Shown here piece after piece: positions 57,857-64,000 of a DNA stretch of 64,000 nt. Under the pieces are notes generated by a model. It ran no database searches and was not told the DNA's origin. It saw nothing but the letters and a program-made list of their open reading frames with translations. Both the position numbers and the translations under genes were made by a program. The stretch is from Shewanella aquimarina (GTDB lineage Bacteria > Pseudomonadota > Gammaproteobacteria > Enterobacterales > Shewanellaceae): NCBI RefSeq assembly GCF_023349185.1, contig NZ_JAKIKY010000006.1, positions 62,001 through 126,000 on the forward strand, written 5' to 3'. How positions within the stretch are numbered: position 1 is the stretch's first letter; every line of letters starts with the position of its first letter.

Positions 57857-58306
57857 CTAGAGAAAGCGGCTATTGACCACCTCAGTCGAAAAGAGTTTTC
57901 CCTGACGAAAGTCTTCAATACATTGCAGTACCAGGGGGCTTCTGAGCTGGCTCTTGAGCTGGGTTATCTCATCGAGCGTCATCCACAGGGCGCGGCGAAT
58001 CGCGCTGTCTTGGGGCTTGGGTGTGAGTGGCTCATCTAAGGTGCAGGCATAGGTGAAGCGCAGGAAGGCCAGATCGTCTCTTGCCTGAAACTGATAGATG
58101 TTGATCAGCGACTGCGCCTTAATGCTAAGGCCTGTCTCTTCCCATACCTCGCGCTCGCAGGCCTGATTTAGGCTCTCAAAGGCTTCCAGGTGACCGGCGG
58201 GTTGGTTGTAGGTGAGCTTGCCGTCGATCAACTCCTCGACCATCAGGTATTTGTCTTCACTGGCGATCACGCAGGCGACGGTGACATTGGGTTTATAACG
58301 TTCCAT
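57857..58306 (-). CDS. nudJ: Nudix hydrolase NudJ
   Basis: NudJ hydrolyses nucleoside triphosphates and thiamine pyrophosphate intermediates in E. coli. The 149-residue protein has the Nudix box G-x5-E-x7-REVWEETGL (within GHLEAFESLNQAC and REVWEETGL). GAGGT lies before the ATG. It is between mnmA and rluE as in E. coli; a 178-base gap separates it from mnmA. Confidence 0.9.
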   Translation of the reverse strand: MERYKPNVTVACVIASEDKYLMVEELIDGKLTYNQPAGHLEAFESLNQACEREVWEETGLSIKAQSLINIYQFQARDDLAFLRFTYACTLDEPLTPKPQDSAIRRALWMTLDEITQLKSQLRSPLVLQCIEDFRQGKLFSTEVVNSRFL

Positions 58307-58317
58307 CTATTACCTCA

Positions 58318-59163
58318 TTAGGATTGGGGCAACACCTTATATTCACCGTTTGTGATGTCATCCAGGCTCCATTGACCTATTTTATAACGAATCAATCTTA
58401 GGGTCGGGTAGCCCACGTGGGCTGTCATGCGCCTGACTTGACGATTACGTCCCTCGCAGATGGTGATCGCCAGCCAGCTGGTGGGGATCTGTTTACGCTC
58501 TCGCACCGGTGGGTTACGGGGCCAGATATTCGGCTCGTCGATCCGCTCCACCCTGGCGGGCAGGGTCGGACCATCTTTTAGGGTAACCCCCTCTCTGAGT
58601 GCTTTGAGCGCCTCGTCGCTGGGAATGCCTTCGACTTGCACCCAGTAGATCTTGTCGGTTTTCTTCTTAGGCTCTGTGATACGCGACTGCAGCTGACCAT
58701 CGTTGGTGAGCAGTAACAGCCCTTCGCTGTCTCTGTCGAGTCTGCCGGCGGCGTAGACATCTTGAATTGGGATAAAATCCTTCAATGTCTGACGTCCCTG
58801 TTCATCGGTAAATTGGCACAAGACATCAAAGGGCTTATTGAACAAAACGATGACGGGGTTTTGCGGCCTTGGCTTCGGCTTAGTCCCTGGCTTGCTTTTG
58901 GGACGGGGCTTGTAGTGACCTTTAGCCTTAACGCCTTTTGCCGATGGTGCTGCCGAGCCCTGCTTGTGCTGGCGATGATTCCCCTTGGCATTGAAGTCAG
59001 GAGATTGGGAGACAGGCGTCAGGGAGGATGGGGATTTGGACGATGTGGCGTCTTTTCTTGCGCCCCTGCGTTTATTTACTGGCTGATTGGCTCCGGGTGT
59101 TTTTTGGGTCACGAGACAAACTTTTGGCTGAGTGTATGCTAATGCTGACATTGTACTGTGCAT
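58318..59163 (-). CDS. rluE: 23S rRNA pseudouridine synthase RluE
   Basis: RluE makes pseudouridine 2457 in 23S rRNA. The catalytic region (from about residue 103) has the RsuA-family Asp in [16 protein letters not shown] and ends with [20 protein letters not shown]. The first 100 residues are a Lys/Pro/Ser-rich, likely disordered extension that makes the protein 281 residues against 217 in E. coli. No S4 domain is present. The exact start is uncertain because no ribosome site precedes either ATG (59163 or 59151). It is separated from nudJ by 11 bases. Confidence 0.9.
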   Translation of the reverse strand: MHSTMSALAYTQPKVCLVTQKTPGANQPVNKRRGARKDATSSKSPSSLTPVSQSPDFNAKGNHRQHKQGSAAPSAKGVKAKGHYKPRPKSKPGTKPKPRPQNPVIVLFNKPFDVLCQFTDEQGRQTLKDFIPIQDVYAAGRLDRDSEGLLLLTNDGQLQSRITEPKKKTDKIYWVQVEGIPSDEALKALREGVTLKDGPTLPARVERIDEPNIWPRNPPVRERKQIPTSWLAITICEGRNRQVRRMTAHVGYPTLRLIRYKIGQWSLDDITNGEYKVLPQS

Positions 59164-59426
59164 TGGCCATTAGTGGAATTTGAATATTGGCGTGAATGAT
59201 TTATGATGTCGGCCAACTAAATGTGATCGATAGCAAAACGTGAACAGCTTTTGAGATGTTAAACGCGCTTTGTTTTGCATTAAATCGGTTTAAGTGTCAG
59301 GGCATGGCCCCAGGGCGTTCACCCTTACAGTTTCTCCTTTTCATGCCTCGCATTCGCCATCGTAAAATTATAATAATGACATCATAGTTGTTTGATTCAT
59401 AAACGATTTATTTTACAAAAACGTAG

Positions 59427-61655
<2,229 letters not shown>

Positions 61656-61671
61656 TAAAAGCTAAGTAAAT

Positions 61672-61698
61672 AAAAAGGGCGCCATGGCGCCCTTTTTT
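61672..61698 (+). terminator. Rho-independent terminator after icd
   Basis: AAAAAGGGCGCC / GGCGCCCTTTTTT hairpin with T-tract. Confidence 0.88.
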
Positions 61699-61710
61699 AT
61701 TGCTTGTTTT

Positions 61711-61872
61711 ATACCAATCGTAATAAACAATTGATAATTCTAGCTTGTTAAAATGCTCGATAACTGTATTAGAATTTTTAATTGTAGAATAACTACTTAT
61801 CTAAAAATCCTGCTTGGTTCTCAAGCGTTTTTCCTGCGCTATTTCTGATCACATATTTACTGTGATTGGTAT
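61711..61872. mobile_element. MITE-like element with inverted ends ATACCAATC / GATTGGTAT
   Basis: A 162-base AT-rich, gene-free stretch between two terminators begins ATACCAATC and ends GATTGGTAT, an exact nine-base inverted pair, with partial matching further in (TAATAAA and TTTACTG). It resembles short non-autonomous elements seen in Shewanella and Vibrio, from memory. No target duplication is obvious. Confidence 0.55.
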
Positions 61873-61902
61873 TAGATATTGGTGAGCGTTTAAAAAGGCA
61901 AT

Positions 61903-61932
61903 AAAAAAGGCAGGGATAACCCTGCCTTTTTT
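61903..61932 (-). terminator. Rho-independent terminator after cspD
   Basis: AAAAAAGGCAGGG / CCCTGCCTTTTTT hairpin with ATAA loop, on the minus strand. Confidence 0.88.
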
Positions 61933-61948
61933 GTTTTGGTCCCACTAA

Positions 61949-62155
61949 CTATTTAGTGGGCGATATCGCTGACGCGTGCATCCCTTTAGGCCCCTGTTCC
62001 ACCTCGAATTGGACTGATTGGCCTGCTTTTAGAGTTCGATAGCCTTCCATTTCAATGGTAGAATAGTGTGCGAAAACGTCTTCACCACCAGCTTCAGGGC
62101 AGATAAACCCGAATCCTTTGGCGTTGTTGAACCATTTCACAGTTCCGTTTGCCAT
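61949..62155 (-). CDS. cspD: Cold-shock-like protein CspD
   Basis: A 68-residue cold-shock domain protein with RNP1 KGFGFICP and RNP2 DVFAHYS. In E. coli CspD is stationary-phase induced and inhibits replication by binding single-stranded DNA; it is also next to clpS-clpA there, as here, which supports the name. AGAAGGAAG precedes the ATG. It is divergent from clpS. Confidence 0.92.
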   Translation of the reverse strand: MANGTVKWFNNAKGFGFICPEAGGEDVFAHYSTIEMEGYRTLKAGQSVQFEVEQGPKGMHASAISPTK

Positions 62156-62399
62156 ACTTCCACTTCCTTCTGTTGTTTACTGACCAGTAAGATAGTAAAA
62201 CTTATGAGACGGGGTAAATTCACCGCTCGTTGAACAGAATGAAACCAGTAAAAGCGGATGTCAAGACCAATTTAACAAAAAGGCAACATTTGCGTTGTAT
62301 TCGTCAGCAATTGGTTCTAATGGTCGGATGAGTAACAGGTTTATCCCGGCTGGTCAGCAACTTTTGGAAGAAGCCAAAACTAGAGGCTAATATTGAAAT

Positions 62400-62708
62400 A
62401 TGGGTAAAGTAGGTAATATTGAGCATATTGAAGAGCGTGCGGAAACAGAACTCATGCCGCCTTCGATGTACAAAGTGATCTTAAACAACGATGACTATAC
62501 CCCGATGGACTTTGTCATCGAGGTGTTACAACTCTTTTTTAATAAAAATGAACAAGAAGCCACAGATATCATGTTGGCAATTCATCATCAGGGTAAGGGA
62601 ATTTGCGGCGTTTTCCCTTTCGGCATTGCAGAAACCAAGGTCGCACAGGTAAATCAGTTTGCAAGACAAAACCAACATCCGTTACTGTGTTCATTAGAGA
62701 AAGCCTGA
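62400..62708 (+). CDS. clpS: ATP-dependent Clp protease adaptor ClpS
   Basis: ClpS delivers N-end-rule substrates to ClpA. The 102-residue protein has the substrate-binding and ClpA-contact segment [20 protein letters not shown] and the C-terminal [21 protein letters not shown] (split by position: about 32-51 and 77-97). The start [12 protein letters not shown] fits the family, but the ribosome site is distant. clpA follows after 36 bases. Confidence 0.95.
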   Translation: MGKVGNIEHIEERAETELMPPSMYKVILNNDDYTPMDFVIEVLQLFFNKNEQEATDIMLAIHHQGKGICGVFPFGIAETKVAQVNQFARQNQHPLLCSLEKA

Positions 62709-62744
62709 ATATCGAAGTTTTGTGATTATTTTAGGGGGTGCTTA

Positions 62745-64000
62745 TGTTAAATAAAGATTTAGAGGTCACCTTGAATCTGGCATTTCAACAAGCCAGAGAC
62801 GCGCGACACGAATACATGACCGTAGAGCATCTGCTATTGGCGTTAATCGATAATCCAGCGGCGCAAGAGGCGCTGCTCGCCTGCGGTGCAAACCTCGACA
62901 AGTTAAGAGAAGAGGTGTCGAGTTTCATCGAACAGACCACACCTATCATCAGCGATCCTAACGACGACAGAGAAACCCAGCCCACTTTAGGTTTTCAGCG
63001 TGTATTGCAGCGCGCCGTCTTTCATGTGCAATCCTCTGGGCGTAACGAAGTCACTGGTGCCAACGTATTGGTGGCCATATTCAGTGAACAGGAGTCTCAG
63101 GCGGTTTATCTGCTGCGTAATGGCGAGATCACCCGCCTGGATGTGGTGAATTACATCTCCCATGGCGTGGCGCGTGATGAGCTGGATAATGCTCAGGAAC
63201 CCGAACAGATTGAAGATCACAGCGAATCGGAAGAGCGTAGCAAGCTGTCGCAATTTACCGCAAACCTGAATGAAGAGGCACGTAAGGGCAACATAGATCC
63301 CCTGATCGGCCGCAGCGATGAAATCGAGCGTTCGATTCAGATCCTCTGTCGTCGTCGCAAGAATAACCCGCTGCTGGTGGGGGAGGCCGGTGTCGGTAAG
63401 ACGGCGATCGCCGAGGGGCTCGCCTATCGTATCGTCAACGACGAGGTGCCCGAGGTGATGGCCGACGCCACCGTTTACTCGCTGGATCTCGGCGCCCTGT
63501 TGGCGGGTACTAAATACCGTGGCGACTTCGAGAAACGCTTTAAGAGCCTGCTTAAAGAGCTCTCGCAAGACAAACACGCTATCTTGTTTATCGATGAGAT
63601 CCACACCATTATCGGCGCAGGGGCTGCGTCCGGTGGCGTGATGGACGCCTCGAACTTGCTAAAACCCTTGCTATCTAGCGGTCATCTTCGCTGTATGGGT
63701 TCGACCACTTTCCAGGAGTATCAGAGCATCTTCGAGAAAGATCGTGCCCTGGCAAGGCGTTTCCAGAAGGTCGATATTAACGAGCCTTCGGTGGCAGAAA
63801 CCACCAAGATTCTGCAGGGCCTCAAGAGCAAGTACGAAGAGCATCACGGGGTGCGTTATACCCTAGCGGCCCTGTCGGTAGCGGCGCGTTTGGCGGATAA
63901 ACATATTAATGACAGGCATCTGCCGGATAAGGCGATCGATGTGATCGACGAGGCGGGTGCGCGCATGGCGATGCAGCCGGTCAGTAAACGCAAGAAAACC
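62745..64000 (+). CDS. clpA: ATP-dependent Clp protease ATP-binding subunit ClpA (cut by window edge)
   Basis: ClpA is the Hsp100 unfoldase that feeds ClpP. The visible 418 codons cover the N-terminal Clp_N domain (about residues 1-145) and the first AAA+ module: Walker A GEAGVGKTAIAEG, Walker B AILFIDEIHTIIG and the arginine-finger region ARRFQKVDI. The second AAA+ module and C-terminus are beyond base 64000. AGGGGG precedes the ATG at 62745. Confidence 0.96.

Overview
The window reads as chromosomal DNA of a Shewanella-like gammaproteobacterium. The evidence is gene content and order: rnt-motY, the tol-pal operon followed by a lysine tRNA array, acs beside a sodium/solute-symporter-type hybrid kinase, ppsR/ppsA-ydiJ, leucine dehydrogenase, and the purB-hflD-mnmA-nudJ-rluE block opposite a monomeric isocitrate dehydrogenase. 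Base composition is moderate and fairly even, coding density is high, and I see no prophage, integrase, intact insertion sequence or CRISPR array. The species cannot be fixed from this sequence alone.

Layout. 1-11.2 kb: truncated M28 peptidase lipoprotein, NagD-like phosphatase, purMN divergent from upp, a Na+/H+ antiporter-family protein, a 2-Cys peroxiredoxin, a CYTH (class IV adenylate cyclase type) protein, a periplasmic solute-binding protein, a DUF3137 protein, RNase T and MotY. 11.2-11.75 kb: a gene-free gap holding a probable minus-strand small RNA with its own promoter and terminator. 11.75-19.2 kb: prolyl oligopeptidase lipoprotein, then ybgC-tolQRAB-pal-cpoB. 19.3-20.8 kb: seven identical tRNA-Lys(UUU) genes interleaved with six degenerate or chimeric tRNA-like units. 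21-30.3 kb: porin, grxA, radD, a MITE-like element, acs and the CrbS-type kinase. 30.4-40.5 kb: FAH-family enzyme, PuuB-like oxidase, YdcH, glutathione-dependent formaldehyde detoxification genes with a LysR regulator, an EmrAB-like efflux pair under a TetR regulator, and the CrbR-type response regulator. 40.7-50.6 kb: thioesterase, DAHP synthase, ppsR/ppsA, ydiJ, DUF1285, MarR regulator, lipoprotein. 50.7-64 kb: small membrane protein, ldh, DUF4826, roxA, purB-hflD-mnmA-nudJ-rluE, monomeric icd, a second MITE-like element, cspD and clpS-clpA (cut by the edge).

How genes work together. The clearest regulatory picture is acetate use: acs, the kinase divergent from it and the response regulator about 10 kb away form a CrbS/CrbR-type set. 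The acs/kinase intergenic region and the response-regulator upstream region carry the same dyad, ATTAGAC-N4-GTCTA. The PEP genes ppsA and ppsR sit beside a PEP-consuming DAHP synthase. The Tol-Pal genes form a tight envelope operon. The most unusual structure is the lysine tRNA array, whose chimeric units share an enlarged D-arm region and, in four copies, a replaced 3' half.
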